Of a DNA stretch of 64,000 bases, positions 19,753-28,575 are shown one piece after another. The first letter of the stretch is position 1. The number at the start of each line of letters is the position of its first letter. Location of the stretch: assembly GCA_003278305.1 (NCBI GenBank), contig QCFU01000005.1, positions 1 through 64,000 on the forward strand, given 5' to 3'. Position numbers and translations under genes: made by a program. Origin of the DNA: Prochlorococcus sp. AG-363-M21 (GTDB taxonomy: Bacteria > Cyanobacteriota > Cyanobacteriia > PCC-6307 > Cyanobiaceae). The notes below the pieces were generated by a model. The model worked only from the letters and a program-made list of their open reading frames with translations, was not told the DNA's origin and did no database searches.

Positions 19753-19934
19753 ATATACGGATTATTTCTGAATATATTATGTATAAATCATATTACTACT
19801 AAATGAAAAATTCGCACTATGCTTGTTGTTATCTTGTCTAATCATAAATACTAATACCATTACAAAGGAGAATTTGATTTGACTTATGGGGTATTTACAA
19901 AGGAATATAGAGAAATAAAGTCTATTTTTAAGAG

Positions 19935-20111
19935 ATGGCAGTACCAAAGAAGAAAACCTCAAAGGGTAAGAGGAATCAAAGACATGCTGTATGGAAAGCT
20001 AAGGCTGGCGTTGCAGCTCAAAAGGCTCTCTCTCTTGGTAAATCCGTATTAACCGGGAGAGCCCAAGGATTTGTATACCCAATGGATGAATCAGAGGAAA
20101 GTGAGGGATAG
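19935..20111 (+). CDS. rpmF: 50S ribosomal protein L32
   Basis: A 58-residue ribosomal protein of the large subunit, beginning [20 protein letters not shown], the family signature. The cyanobacterial form continues with [16 protein letters not shown] and an acidic tail (DESEESEG). No zinc-binding cysteines are present, as in many L32 proteins. The gene is divergent from ftsH, and the gap between their starts (about 180 bp) presumably carries both promoters. It ends 7 bp from the convergent ycf20-like gene. Confidence 0.95.
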   Translation: MAVPKKKTSKGKRNQRHAVWKAKAGVAAQKALSLGKSVLTGRAQGFVYPMDESEESEG

Positions 20112-20117
20112 TCATCG

Positions 20118-20453
20118 TTAAGATCCAAGCTTGAAGGCCTCAAGGACAATTCCATATGTGACGCCTATCCTGAAATTATCTAGTGAAATCCAAAACAAAG
20201 TTGTTGATTTAGTATTTATAGATTTTCTAATTCGAACTAAGATTTCAATAAAAACAACTATAAAGAATACTATAAACACCCTATAAACGACTTTCTGTAG
20301 TAAATACGATAAAAGAAAGCTAGAAATAAAAAAACCAAGCATTAAACTTAAAATTGAAATTGAGCGTTGTTTCCAACTTCCTAAAAAAGGATATAAAATG
20401 GTCTTGGCTAGATTTGATAAAACTCTTGAATAATTTGTTTTTTGTAGTGGCAT
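20118..20453 (-). CDS. ycf20: Ycf20-like protein (DUF565)
   Basis: The 111 residues match the Ycf20/DUF565 family of cyanobacteria and plastids; algal and plant relatives are linked to non-photochemical quenching. Two to three membrane helices are visible (about residues 32-52 and 56-74). The C-terminus GVTYGIVLEAFKLGS is the characteristic family ending. It follows the HAD hydrolase gene on the same strand with a 2-bp gap and converges on rpmF. Confidence 0.8.
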   Translation of the reverse strand: MPLQKTNYSRVLSNLAKTILYPFLGSWKQRSISILSLMLGFFISSFLLSYLLQKVVYRVFIVFFIVVFIEILVRIRKSINTKSTTLFWISLDNFRIGVTYGIVLEAFKLGS

Positions 20454-20455
20454 AT

Positions 20456-21202
20456 TTATTGATTTAAAATTTGTGATAAAGTCTTAGCTTCAATATAATT
20501 AGAATCTAAGACGCCTAATAAAACATTAGATGGATTAGTTTTACATCCTAAATGATCTACCACCAAATCAGCTTTATCATAAGAATTATCGTAGTTCAAT
20601 AACCAAGGTGACATTGTGATAATGCATTTCAGATTTGCAGACTTTGCTGATTCTAGACCATTAATAGAATCCTCGATAACGATAGAGTTCTCAAAATGAG
20701 AACCACTTTTTTTTAATGCTAATAAATAGGCTTCAGGATCTGGCTTGAGGGATGAAACGTCATTAGATGTTATGTATCCTGAAAATATCGCTTTATAATT
20801 ATCAATAGAGAGCTTGATGAAGGGTAATACAGAATTAATATCACTAGTTGTTACTATCCATTGATTAACACCGAGTTGATATAATTCTTGTAAAAGACGG
20901 TTAACCCCAGGCCTTAGTTTTAGTGAGTTAGTATATAAGGTCTCATTATAATATTGCTGTTTAAGTAAATGAATTTGTTGAATTTGTGTACTGCTAATAT
21001 TATATCCATGATCATCAGAATAGAATTTAATGCGATTTCTACCTCCAGATATCTGCAACAAATCAATGTAACTAGAAACATCCCAATTCCAGTTTAATTT
21101 GAGGTGATCAAATGCCTTATTGAAAGCTAATCTATGACATTGTAATTCTGTATCAGCTAAAGTACCATCTAAATCCCAGAAAACAGATTTAAGTTTTATC
21201 AT
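20456..21202 (-). CDS. HAD-family phosphatase (CbbY/beta-phosphoglucomutase-like)
   Basis: The 248 residues show the haloacid dehalogenase motifs: motif I VFWDLDGTLADTE with the nucleophilic Asp (around residue 10), motif II WIVTTSD, motif III lysine in SLKPDPEAYLLAL, and motif IV VIEDSINGLESAKSA. The helical cap inserted after motif I is the small alpha type of CbbY and phosphoglycolate phosphatase-like enzymes. The substrate is probably a sugar phosphate but cannot be fixed. It is divergent from recJ with only a 56-bp gap. Confidence 0.85.
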   Translation of the reverse strand: MIKLKSVFWDLDGTLADTELQCHRLAFNKAFDHLKLNWNWDVSSYIDLLQISGGRNRIKFYSDDHGYNISSTQIQQIHLLKQQYYNETLYTNSLKLRPGVNRLLQELYQLGVNQWIVTTSDINSVLPFIKLSIDNYKAIFSGYITSNDVSSLKPDPEAYLLALKKSGSHFENSIVIEDSINGLESAKSANLKCIITMSPWLLNYDNSYDKADLVVDHLGCKTNPSNVLLGVLDSNYIEAKTLSQILNQ

Positions 21203-21258
21203 ATTGGATCATTTCTGGGTTGATTTGATTATAATAATAGATTATCAAGAGAATTGCG

Positions 21259-23148
21259 TTGAAAGTCAAAGAATCTACTTGGCAAGTTCCAGAAATAATT
21301 GATTTAGACTTTCCAAAAAAGACAATACCTAGAGAAATCCTTGAAATAATGTATAGACGTGGATTTAGGAATAATAAAGAGATAGAGGAATTTTTATATC
21401 CTAGCAAGCCACCTGATCCACTAAAACATTTTCCAGATTTAAATAAAGCTATAGATAGAATACTTTTATCATATAAAGAAAAGAAAAAGATAGCAATTTG
21501 TGGAGATTATGATGCTGATGGTATGACAAGTACTGCTTTGCTTTTTGATATTTTAAAACAAATTAATGCCAATGTTATAGCAATAATCCCTTCAAGAGAA
21601 GATGATGGCTACGGACTAAATAAAAATATAGTAGAAGATCTAATTCGTAAAGGTGTTGATCTGATAGTTACTGTTGACAATGGAGTATCGGCAATTGAGG
21701 CATTAGATTATTCTCATAATAAAAAATTGGACGTAATAATTACAGATCATCATGTTATAAAAGAGAAACTTGAGAATGTATATGCATTAATCCATCCATC
21801 CACTACCCCGAAAGATTCTCCATATAAGTTTCTAGCAGGGGTTGGCCTAGCCTATATAGTTGCAATTCAGATTGCGAGAAAGGTAAATGATTATAATAGC
21901 CTTAGACTTTCAAATGATCTGCTATGTATAGGTACAGTAGCAGATATGGCATTACTTAAAGGGGCGAATAGATATTGGTTAAAGAATTTTATACCAGAGA
22001 TATCTAATACAGTCTCAATAGGGTTAAGGAGATTGCTTAATAAAGCTAATGTAAGACACAAAAACATAAGATCAGAAGATATAAGTTTCAAGATTGCCCC
22101 GAGAATTAATTCTGTAGGAAGGATAGATGATCCAAATTTAGTTTTAGAATTCTTTTTAGAGAATGATAAAGAAAAAGCTTATATATTGGCCGATAGATGT
22201 GAATCTATAAACAAGCAAAGACGTCATATATGTAACAAGTCTGTAGAAGAGGCTTTTTTAATGTTAGACAAAGCAAATCAAGCAGATGAACCATTTATAT
22301 TATTATCAAATCTAAACTGGCATCATGGAATAATAGGACTAATCGCTTCTAGAGTTAAGGAGAAATACAGCAAACCAGTAGCAATATTATCAAAAGATAC
22401 TGAAGGCTTTTATAGAGGGTCAATAAGATCAGATAGTAGTTTTAATGTAATTAAGGCATTAGAATATTCCTCAAAGTACTTAGAGAAATTTGGTGGTCAT
22501 CAATGTGCAGGTGGCTTTACGGTAAAGTCACCAAATATAGAATTACTAAAGAGTAAGCTAATAGATTATTCAAAAAAATATGATGAAGATGGAAATCAAA
22601 TCAAGATAAAACCAGAGGTCTATATTAATTTCAACGACATAGACGAAAACCTTTTAAAATTCTTACACCATATGGAACCTTTTGGTAATGGAAATCCCAA
22701 ACCTATTTTTTGGACAAGAGAATGTGAGGTAATAGAAAAGAAATATTCTTTTTCCGGACAATTATCACTACAACTTGTTCAGAATGGTTGTTTACAAAGA
22801 GGAGTCCAATGGTCAACAAATAAGGATATCGATATTAGGTTATCAAGTAAGATTGATATTGCTTACAATATAGATTTTAAAACAGTTTCCAACCAAAAAA
22901 GAATTGAATTAAACATTTTGGGTATAAAAAAAACTTGTAGTAAAGAGCTCCTAAAGATAGGAGATAGGGAATATTTATGCTATTTCAAAGAATCAAATAT
23001 ATTATGCATTGAAAATAATAAAGGTAATAAGATTTACTATGACATAAACAAATCTATCATTATTAATGATAATGAATTGCTTCAAGAAAATATTTATATA
23101 AAAAAACTAATTTATTTGGCAAAATCAACTCTAGGAGTACTTAATTAA
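21259..23148 (+). CDS. recJ: Single-stranded-DNA-specific exonuclease RecJ
   Basis: RecJ degrades single-stranded DNA 5' to 3' in recombination and repair. The 629 residues contain the DHH phosphoesterase motifs: CGDYDADGMTSTALL (DxD at 83-88), TVDNG, ITDHHVI (DHH 163-165), and the DHHA1 glycine motif FGGHQCAGGFT. The OB-like domain is present after residue ~460. The start is TTG at 21259. The gene is tail-to-tail with the tiny psb30 ORF, 4 bp apart. Length and motifs look normal and active. Confidence 0.95.
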   Translation: MKVKESTWQVPEIIDLDFPKKTIPREILEIMYRRGFRNNKEIEEFLYPSKPPDPLKHFPDLNKAIDRILLSYKEKKKIAICGDYDADGMTSTALLFDILKQINANVIAIIPSREDDGYGLNKNIVEDLIRKGVDLIVTVDNGVSAIEALDYSHNKKLDVIITDHHVIKEKLENVYALIHPSTTPKDSPYKFLAGVGLAYIVAIQIARKVNDYNSLRLSNDLLCIGTVADMALLKGANRYWLKNFIPEISNTVSIGLRRLLNKANVRHKNIRSEDISFKIAPRINSVGRIDDPNLVLEFFLENDKEKAYILADRCESINKQRRHICNKSVEEAFLMLDKANQADEPFILLSNLNWHHGIIGLIASRVKEKYSKPVAILSKDTEGFYRGSIRSDSSFNVIKALEYSSKYLEKFGGHQCAGGFTVKSPNIELLKSKLIDYSKKYDEDGNQIKIKPEVYINFNDIDENLLKFLHHMEPFGNGNPKPIFWTRECEVIEKKYSFSGQLSLQLVQNGCLQRGVQWSTNKDIDIRLSSKIDIAYNIDFKTVSNQKRIELNILGIKKTCSKELLKIGDREYLCYFKESNILCIENNKGNKIYYDINKSIIINDNELLQENIYIKKLIYLAKSTLGVLN

Positions 23149-23152
23149 TTAC

Positions 23153-23236
23153 TCAAGCCCCTCTTCTATAAAAAATCAAAGCAATAATTGCAGGCCCAGA
23201 CAATGCTACTGCAACGAGTGGAAGTAAATTTCCCAT
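23153..23236 (-). CDS. psb30: Photosystem II reaction center protein Psb30 (Ycf12)
   Basis: A tiny ORF of 27 residues (MGNLLPLVAVALSGPAIIAL, then IFYRRGA) with one membrane helix. The core GPxIIxLxxxRRG closely follows the ending of cyanobacterial Psb30/Ycf12 (for example GPMIIFLLAVRRG in Thermosynechococcus), a small subunit near cytochrome b559. An in-frame ATG at 23276-23278 would extend it to 41 residues, nearer the length of some relatives, but the added residues are polar; either start is possible. It is convergent with recJ. Confidence 0.7.
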   Translation of the reverse strand: MGNLLPLVAVALSGPAIIALIFYRRGA

Positions 23237-23360
23237 GAGAATGAAGTGATTTTTTAAATATTTATCATAATAAGCCATTAGCTGGTCTAATATGACTTTG
23301 ATTAAAATTGTTGTAATCGATTATTAATTCTGATATGAGTGCCTTTGATAAATTCCATTC

Positions 23361-23732
23361 ATGAAACACAAGTCCTCAACTTGGGTTTGTATATCCCAAT
23401 GTGGTGCATGTTGTCGATTAGCACCAGAAGAGAGATTGGAAGCATTAGAACAATTATCAGAAGAGCAACAAAAGGAGTATCTCTCTCTCGTTGCTTCTGA
23501 TGGTTGGTGTAAATTTTATAATAAATCAACAAAAGAATGCTTAATATACACTAAGCGACCAGATTTCTGTAAAGTAAAGAATCTTTCAAAAATATTTAAA
23601 TGTGAACATAAAAACAATGACATATTGGCTATTGACTTTTGTATACAAAACATAAAATCTATTTATAGTGGAAGGAGCAGTGTCTTAAAACGATATAAAA
23701 AAGCAATAAAATGTTTAGCCTCAAAGAATTAA
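23361..23732 (+). CDS. YkgJ-type cysteine cluster protein
   Basis: This 123-residue protein has the cysteine pattern of the YkgJ/UPF0153 family thought to bind zinc or iron: CISQCGACCRLAP near the N-terminus, then SDGWCKFY, KECLIYTKRPDFC and, toward the C-terminus, FKCEH and DFC. The RPxxC element is a family hallmark. The molecular role is not established. It precedes the GDT1-like pair by 7 bp on the same strand, so a three-gene operon is likely. Confidence 0.75.
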   Translation: MKHKSSTWVCISQCGACCRLAPEERLEALEQLSEEQQKEYLSLVASDGWCKFYNKSTKECLIYTKRPDFCKVKNLSKIFKCEHKNNDILAIDFCIQNIKSIYSGRSSVLKRYKKAIKCLASKN

Positions 23733-23739
23733 TCAAGAA

Positions 23740-24084
23740 ATGGATTTAAAGAAAGATGTAAAAGTCACTAATGATGCAGAAAGCTTTGTTGGTACTTACA
23801 TTACGGCATTTATAACTGTGTTTTTAGCAGAACTCGGTGATAAGACACAAATTGCCACTTTATTATTATCTGCAGAATCAGGTAATCCAAGTTTAGTATT
23901 TATTGGGGCTGCGTTGGCACTGATAACCTCAAGTCTTATTGGCGTAGCCTTGGGTTCTTGGTTGTCTGAAAAACTTCCAGAAAATCTACTTAACAACATA
24001 GCTGGAATTACCATGTTAGCTATTGGCAGTTTCTTAATACTAGAGATAATTGGCTCTGGAAACTACATTCAGAGATTAATATGA
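23740..24084 (+). CDS. UPF0016/GDT1 family cation transporter, first half-protein
   Basis: GDT1/TMEM165 proteins move Mn2+ or Ca2+ across membranes; cyanobacterial members (Mnx/PAM71) export manganese to the thylakoid lumen or periplasm. The family signature E-x-G-D-K-T appears in FLAELGDKTQIATLLL. The 114 residues hold about three membrane helices, one repeat unit of the usual two. The next gene encodes the second unit and overlaps by 4 bp, so the two presumably make a heterodimer equal to one full transporter. Confidence 0.85.
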   Translation: MDLKKDVKVTNDAESFVGTYITAFITVFLAELGDKTQIATLLLSAESGNPSLVFIGAALALITSSLIGVALGSWLSEKLPENLLNNIAGITMLAIGSFLILEIIGSGNYIQRLI

Positions 24085-24389
24085 AAATCATAGACCCTCT
24101 AATAATTTCAACCTTCACAACTGTATTTCTTGCAGAATTAGGTGACAAGACTCAAATAGCAACGGTAGCAATGAGTGCAAAGAGCAAAAGACCTCTTGCT
24201 GTTCTTGCAGGCTCATCAACAGCCCTCATACTTGCTTGTTTTATAGGTGCTATTGCTGGTGGCTCAATTTCAAAAATAGTTCCAGGAATCTTTATAAAAG
24301 GTCTAGCTGCTATAGGATTCATCTACTTAGGCACAATGCTATTAAAACCAGACAAAAACAATAGAAATGAGTCCCAATCTTCTAATTAA
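24081..24389 (+). CDS. UPF0016/GDT1 family cation transporter, second half-protein
   Basis: A second single-repeat GDT1 protein of 102 residues with the signature FLAELGDKTQIATVAM and three membrane helices. It is clearly paralogous to the upstream protein: the signature is nearly identical over 13 residues. The 4-bp ATGA overlap indicates coupled translation and roughly equal amounts. A charged tail (KPDKNNRNESQSSN) replaces any further helix. Confidence 0.85.
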   Translation: MKIIDPLIISTFTTVFLAELGDKTQIATVAMSAKSKRPLAVLAGSSTALILACFIGAIAGGSISKIVPGIFIKGLAAIGFIYLGTMLLKPDKNNRNESQSSN

Positions 24390-24489
24390 ATTGATTCATT
24401 AATAGAGATTTGTTATTGCTTAAGATCACATAAAAAAATTGTTATTAATACTTTTAGTTATAGGATAGTTGTAGAAACCTGCAGAAATC

Positions 24490-26760
24490 ATGTTTTCGGT
24501 AGCCAAAATCCTTGAACTTCTGCCTGAGAAAGGAAGTTTAGAAATAAAAAAACTCGAAAAGATGCTTAGGATAACAAAAAAAATAGAACGAAATCACTTA
24601 GGTATAGCCGTTTCTGCACTAACTAAACTAGGAGTATTGGAACTAGAAAACGAAGAAAGTATTAGAAGTTATAGTTCTGAAAAATTTATAAAAGCCAAAA
24701 TTCGATGTAGTAGTAAGGGTTATTGCTTTGCAGTAAGGGAAGATGGACAAGAAGACATCTATATACGCGAGCAATTCTTAAATCATGCATGGCATGGAGA
24801 TAGAGTATTGGTGAAAATTGAAAAAGAAGCCTTAAGAAGAAAGTCACCAGAAGGATCCGTTGTATGTATTCTGGAAAGGAATCGGAATAAAGTCTTAGCT
24901 AACCTAGTTAATAAAAATGAGGATATTTCAGCTGTACCAATAGATGAAAGGATTTTATCGGTAATAGACATACCAAATAAAGATAGTCGTTTCACTATAG
25001 ATAATGAAAATATAGTAGAAGTGGCAATACAGAAATACCCAATAGCTCAATTTAATGCTGTTGGGAAAGTAATAAGGAAGTTAAGTTTAAATGAAGGATG
25101 CAAAGGAGATGTTGAGATTGTTAAAAGTAAATTTTGTATTGATGATAATACTCAAACTCCCAAGATATCATTAAAAAAACCTAATGAGAAATATAGAAGA
25201 GACTTAACAGCACAAGATGTATGCTTATTCAATAGCTGGCAAAGTAAAGAACATCCTTCTTTATTAGGTATTTACTGTGAACCATTTAAAGGAGGTATAA
25301 AAGCATGGATACATATCCCTACAGTATCAGAAAGAATCGTCAAAGGTAGTAAATTAGATGATTGGATTAAGTCAAGAGTAGATTCAAAATGCTTGGGAGA
25401 TAAATGGATAAATTTATTAAGTGACTCATTATTAAAAGAAGCGAGCTTTCAGATAAATAAAGACAGTGATTCTATAACACTACTAATAAATATAGATAAA
25501 AGTGGTGAAATATATGACTGGGAGTTTTTCTTAAGTAAAATCTCGCCAAAGTTAGTCATAGATGATAATATATTAGAACTAATAACAAATAGAAATCCAA
25601 AGTCGAGAACATTACCTGTAAAACTGAAACCTATAAAAGATCTTATCAATATAATTGATCTTGTTCTCTATCTCACAGACATTCTAAATTCCAAACATAA
25701 AGAGAATGGACTTTTAGAATTTATCAGTAAAGAAAACGAACTAGAAAATCTATATGATCATCAAACAAATATACCTGGCAGAGACTTCCATTCATGGAAA
25801 CCAAGGTATAATAAACAAATTGCTAATTCAATTGTAGATACTTTAACGATAACTGCTAACAAGATTTTATTTAAACATTTAACAGATCTTAAGATTGAAA
25901 TGTTATATTTGTCCTCAAAACCGATAGATCAATTGCAGTACAATGAGGTTATCAAATCAGCTATTGCATTAAACGCAAAAATAGAATTAGACCAGGATGG
26001 ATTTATATCACTCCCACACTTTATCAAATCTATAGTTAATAATCCAAATCAAAGAGTGATCGAAAAACTTTTGAAGAATATAATTCCAGAGCAAAGATAT
26101 AATATTTACAATTTTTCACAGCAAGAAGTAGAGCCAGATAAAACCAACTATATAAACGATATTTATCAGGCGCCTTGGGCTTCACCTACCATTAATTATG
26201 GAGATATTCTCAATCAATTTCTTTTAATTGAATTAATAAATAAATCAAAGACTAAAACTTCTAGTAAAATTGAAACATTAAATAGTCAGGTTCAAAAGTC
26301 CATTAATAACAAATCGAGTAATTCCAGTATAGAAAGTATAGCTTTCTCTATTAGGGAGATTACAAATGAAAATGTAATTAGTTTTTTAAATACAGAACGT
26401 GCAAGATCAAATTCTTTTAATGAAGGTCTTATTTCAATAATAGAAGCAAGAGCCATAGATAAAATTATCAATCACATTGTTGAAGGAACAATCACTGGAG
26501 TTCAAAGTTATGGTCTTTTTGTAGAAATAAATTCGTTTGAATCAGAAGGGTTAGTTCACGTTAGTACATTAACTGATGATTGGTATGAATATAGGTCAAG
26601 GCAAAACATGTTGATTGGTCGAAAAAACAAAAAGACCTATCAACTAGGAGATAAAATTAAAATAAAAGTTATAAGTGTTGACTTTATTAAAAATCAAATA
26701 GATCTAGAGGTGGCAGAAGATATTAAAGAATTGCCTGTCACTAAAAAAGAAAAAGGTTAA
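24490..26760 (+). CDS. RNase II/R (RNB) family protein lacking the catalytic aspartates
   Basis: RNase R degrades RNA 3' to 5'. In the 756 residues I see an N-terminal helical/CSD region, an RNB-like middle that begins at the usual RRDLT (236-240), a helical block resembling the LxxEFMxLAN region (IVDTLTITANKILFKHL), and a C-terminal S1 domain (GTITGVQSYGLFVEI onward, about 660-735). The Mg-binding aspartate cluster expected just after RRDLT is replaced by VCLFNSWQSKEHPSLLG, which has no Asp. RNA binding by the S1 domain may remain; exonuclease activity is doubtful. The ubiX gene follows after 8 bp. Confidence 0.8.
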   Translation: MFSVAKILELLPEKGSLEIKKLEKMLRITKKIERNHLGIAVSALTKLGVLELENEESIRSYSSEKFIKAKIRCSSKGYCFAVREDGQEDIYIREQFLNHAWHGDRVLVKIEKEALRRKSPEGSVVCILERNRNKVLANLVNKNEDISAVPIDERILSVIDIPNKDSRFTIDNENIVEVAIQKYPIAQFNAVGKVIRKLSLNEGCKGDVEIVKSKFCIDDNTQTPKISLKKPNEKYRRDLTAQDVCLFNSWQSKEHPSLLGIYCEPFKGGIKAWIHIPTVSERIVKGSKLDDWIKSRVDSKCLGDKWINLLSDSLLKEASFQINKDSDSITLLINIDKSGEIYDWEFFLSKISPKLVIDDNILELITNRNPKSRTLPVKLKPIKDLINIIDLVLYLTDILNSKHKENGLLEFISKENELENLYDHQTNIPGRDFHSWKPRYNKQIANSIVDTLTITANKILFKHLTDLKIEMLYLSSKPIDQLQYNEVIKSAIALNAKIELDQDGFISLPHFIKSIVNNPNQRVIEKLLKNIIPEQRYNIYNFSQQEVEPDKTNYINDIYQAPWASPTINYGDILNQFLLIELINKSKTKTSSKIETLNSQVQKSINNKSSNSSIESIAFSIREITNENVISFLNTERARSNSFNEGLISIIEARAIDKIINHIVEGTITGVQSYGLFVEINSFESEGLVHVSTLTDDWYEYRSRQNMLIGRKNKKTYQLGDKIKIKVISVDFIKNQIDLEVAEDIKELPVTKKEKG

Positions 26761-26768
26761 TAAAAAAT

Positions 26769-27365
26769 ATGTCTTCTATAGTTCTTGGAGTTACTGGTGC
26801 ATCTGCTCAACAACTTGCAGAGCGTTCATTAAAATTACTTTTAGAAAATAATAATGTTGTTCACCTTATTTTAAGTAAAGGTGCTTATAATGTTTGGTTA
26901 GCAGAAAATGATATAAAGATACCTATTGATACAGAGAAACAAATTAAATTTTGGAGAGATCGATTCAGGACAGATAAAGGAACTCTAATCTGCCATAGGT
27001 GGAATGACGTTTCTGCATCAATTGCAAGCGGAAGTTTCAAGACAAAAGCAATGGTTATAGTACCCTGCACTATGGGCAAAATTGGCAGAATATCTAATGG
27101 TATTGCCGAAGATCTAATAGAGAGGTGTGCAGATGTTCATCTTAAAGAAAATAGAAGGCTAATTATATCTCCCAGAGAAAGTCCATTTAATCTAATCCAT
27201 TTAAGGAATATGACTCAATTATGTGAAGCTGGAGCACAGATTATTCCATGCATTCCATCATGGTATTCAAATCCACAATCATTAGATGAAATGATTGATT
27301 TTATGATTGTTAGACTTTTTGACTCTTTAGATTATGAACTAAAAGATATAAATAGATGGCAATAA
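26769..27365 (+). CDS. ubiX: Flavin prenyltransferase UbiX/Pad family
   Basis: UbiX prenylates FMN to make the cofactor of UbiD decarboxylases, used in quinone synthesis. The 198 residues begin VLGVTGASAQQLAERSLKLL (flavin binding) and contain the conserved VIVPCTMGKIGRISNGIAEDLIERCADVHL split across the middle, and the C-terminal RRLIISPRESPFNLIHLRNM. All standard blocks are present. It follows the RNase R-like gene by 8 bp and overlaps the next gene by 10 bp. Confidence 0.93.
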   Translation: MSSIVLGVTGASAQQLAERSLKLLLENNNVVHLILSKGAYNVWLAENDIKIPIDTEKQIKFWRDRFRTDKGTLICHRWNDVSASIASGSFKTKAMVIVPCTMGKIGRISNGIAEDLIERCADVHLKENRRLIISPRESPFNLIHLRNMTQLCEAGAQIIPCIPSWYSNPQSLDEMIDFMIVRLFDSLDYELKDINRWQ

Positions 27366-27922
27366 TCATGAATAACAAAATAAAAGCTTTATTAATACCT
27401 TCTTTAATTCCATTGATAATAGTAGTCACTCTAGGATTTATTAATTTAGACAAAAAAATAAAGGTTAAATTCTTAATTTGGGAATCTCAAACGATTTCGC
27501 TAGGCACTTCTATCACAATATCTGCTATTTCAGGATTTATTATAGGCTCTATACCTTCATTAATACTTCAAACATCACAAATAAGAACTCGCAGAAAAGT
27601 CATATCTCAAGTGCAAAATAATCAGACAGCTCATTCAGAAAGTTTCCTTAATAATGACTACCAAGAAGTCTCTTTACAAGATGATAATCCATCAACAATT
27701 TATTTTGAAAGAGATGTAAGAGATCCAACACCAACAATTTCTGTCCCATTTAAGGTTTTAAAAAAATCGCAGCAATATACTCCTAATAACAATCTTAATG
27801 ATCAAAATCAAACAACTTCTAGTTCAATTAATAGCTATCAAAATGAAGAATATTACAGTGAAAGAGTATCTGAAACTCCTGAAAATCTTGATTGGCTAGA
27901 TACTCCAGATGAAAACTGGTAA
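27356..27922 (+). CDS. Membrane protein of unknown function downstream of ubiX
   Basis: This protein of up to 188 residues has two membrane helices (about residues 11-28 and 48-70) separated by a short lumenal/periplasmic loop, giving a helical hairpin reminiscent of LapA-like (DUF1049) proteins. A long polar, Asn/Ser/Gln-rich tail of about 115 residues follows and ends LDWLDTPDENW. An ATG at 27368 would shorten it by four residues and avoid the overlap with ubiX. No catalytic motif is visible. Confidence 0.6.
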   Translation: MAIIMNNKIKALLIPSLIPLIIVVTLGFINLDKKIKVKFLIWESQTISLGTSITISAISGFIIGSIPSLILQTSQIRTRRKVISQVQNNQTAHSESFLNNDYQEVSLQDDNPSTIYFERDVRDPTPTISVPFKVLKKSQQYTPNNNLNDQNQTTSSSINSYQNEEYYSERVSETPENLDWLDTPDENW

Positions 27923-27969
27923 CGAAATATTTGATCACTTAATATGTTTAATTATATTATAGAAAAGAT

Positions 27970-28440
27970 TTGATTATTACCTTGGAAAATACTAACAATT
28001 TAAAAGCCCCATTAGGCGGTTCTAAAAAATCTAATGAAATTGTCGATCAAAATGAATCTACAGTAATAGAAAAGCCTAAAAAACCAGAGGAAAAGGCATT
28101 TCAAGATTTTATTAACCAAGATTTGATTCCATCTATAAAGACCTCTCTTCACAAGTTTGAGATACAACCCAAGAACCTTGTTTTAAAACACGATATCAGA
28201 CCAGTCATAGGTGGCAAGTGTTGGATGATTTATGGAGAGTTGAGCGAGTATAGAAAGTTTTGGCTCTGTTTTTCATCTGAAGAGATAACGTCTCAAAAGC
28301 ATTTTGCTATCTCAGAAGGCACCTCTGAACCCAGTCTTTTGGAATCATTTCTTATTGATGAGAAAAAAATGACTTTGGCCCTTCTTAGATCAAGATTACT
28401 GCAACGGTTAAATGGTCAAAAATGGCTGGGCAAGAACTAA
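27970..28440 (+). CDS. DUF2996 family protein
   Basis: 156 residues with a low-complexity Lys/Glu N-terminus followed by a domain of about 110 residues seen in cyanobacteria. Recognisable elements are FQDFINQDLIPSIKTSL, the late FAISEGTSEPSLLESFLIDE block, and the terminal RLNGQKWLGKN. The function is unknown to me. The start is uncertain: TTG at 27970 gives the stated length, and a TTG ten bases or so further in is also possible. The gene lies between the ubiX cluster and acsF. Confidence 0.75.
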   Translation: MIITLENTNNLKAPLGGSKKSNEIVDQNESTVIEKPKKPEEKAFQDFINQDLIPSIKTSLHKFEIQPKNLVLKHDIRPVIGGKCWMIYGELSEYRKFWLCFSSEEITSQKHFAISEGTSEPSLLESFLIDEKKMTLALLRSRLLQRLNGQKWLGKN

Positions 28441-28575
28441 ACTTTTATCCTGAATAAACTTCTAAAATACTTTTTTAGACCAGGAATATATAATTTTAAG
28501 CTATTTTCATGAAGTTTTTCCAAAAAGCTCATCAAAACCAATTAATATCTACGTCTGTATAGAGCTAGATAAGTA

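Noticed and set aside
19777-19962. Minus-strand frame of about 60 codons upstream of ftsH, as the lost first membrane helix
   Set aside because: It overlaps the start of rpmF in antisense, is in a separate frame and shows no FtsH-like residues.
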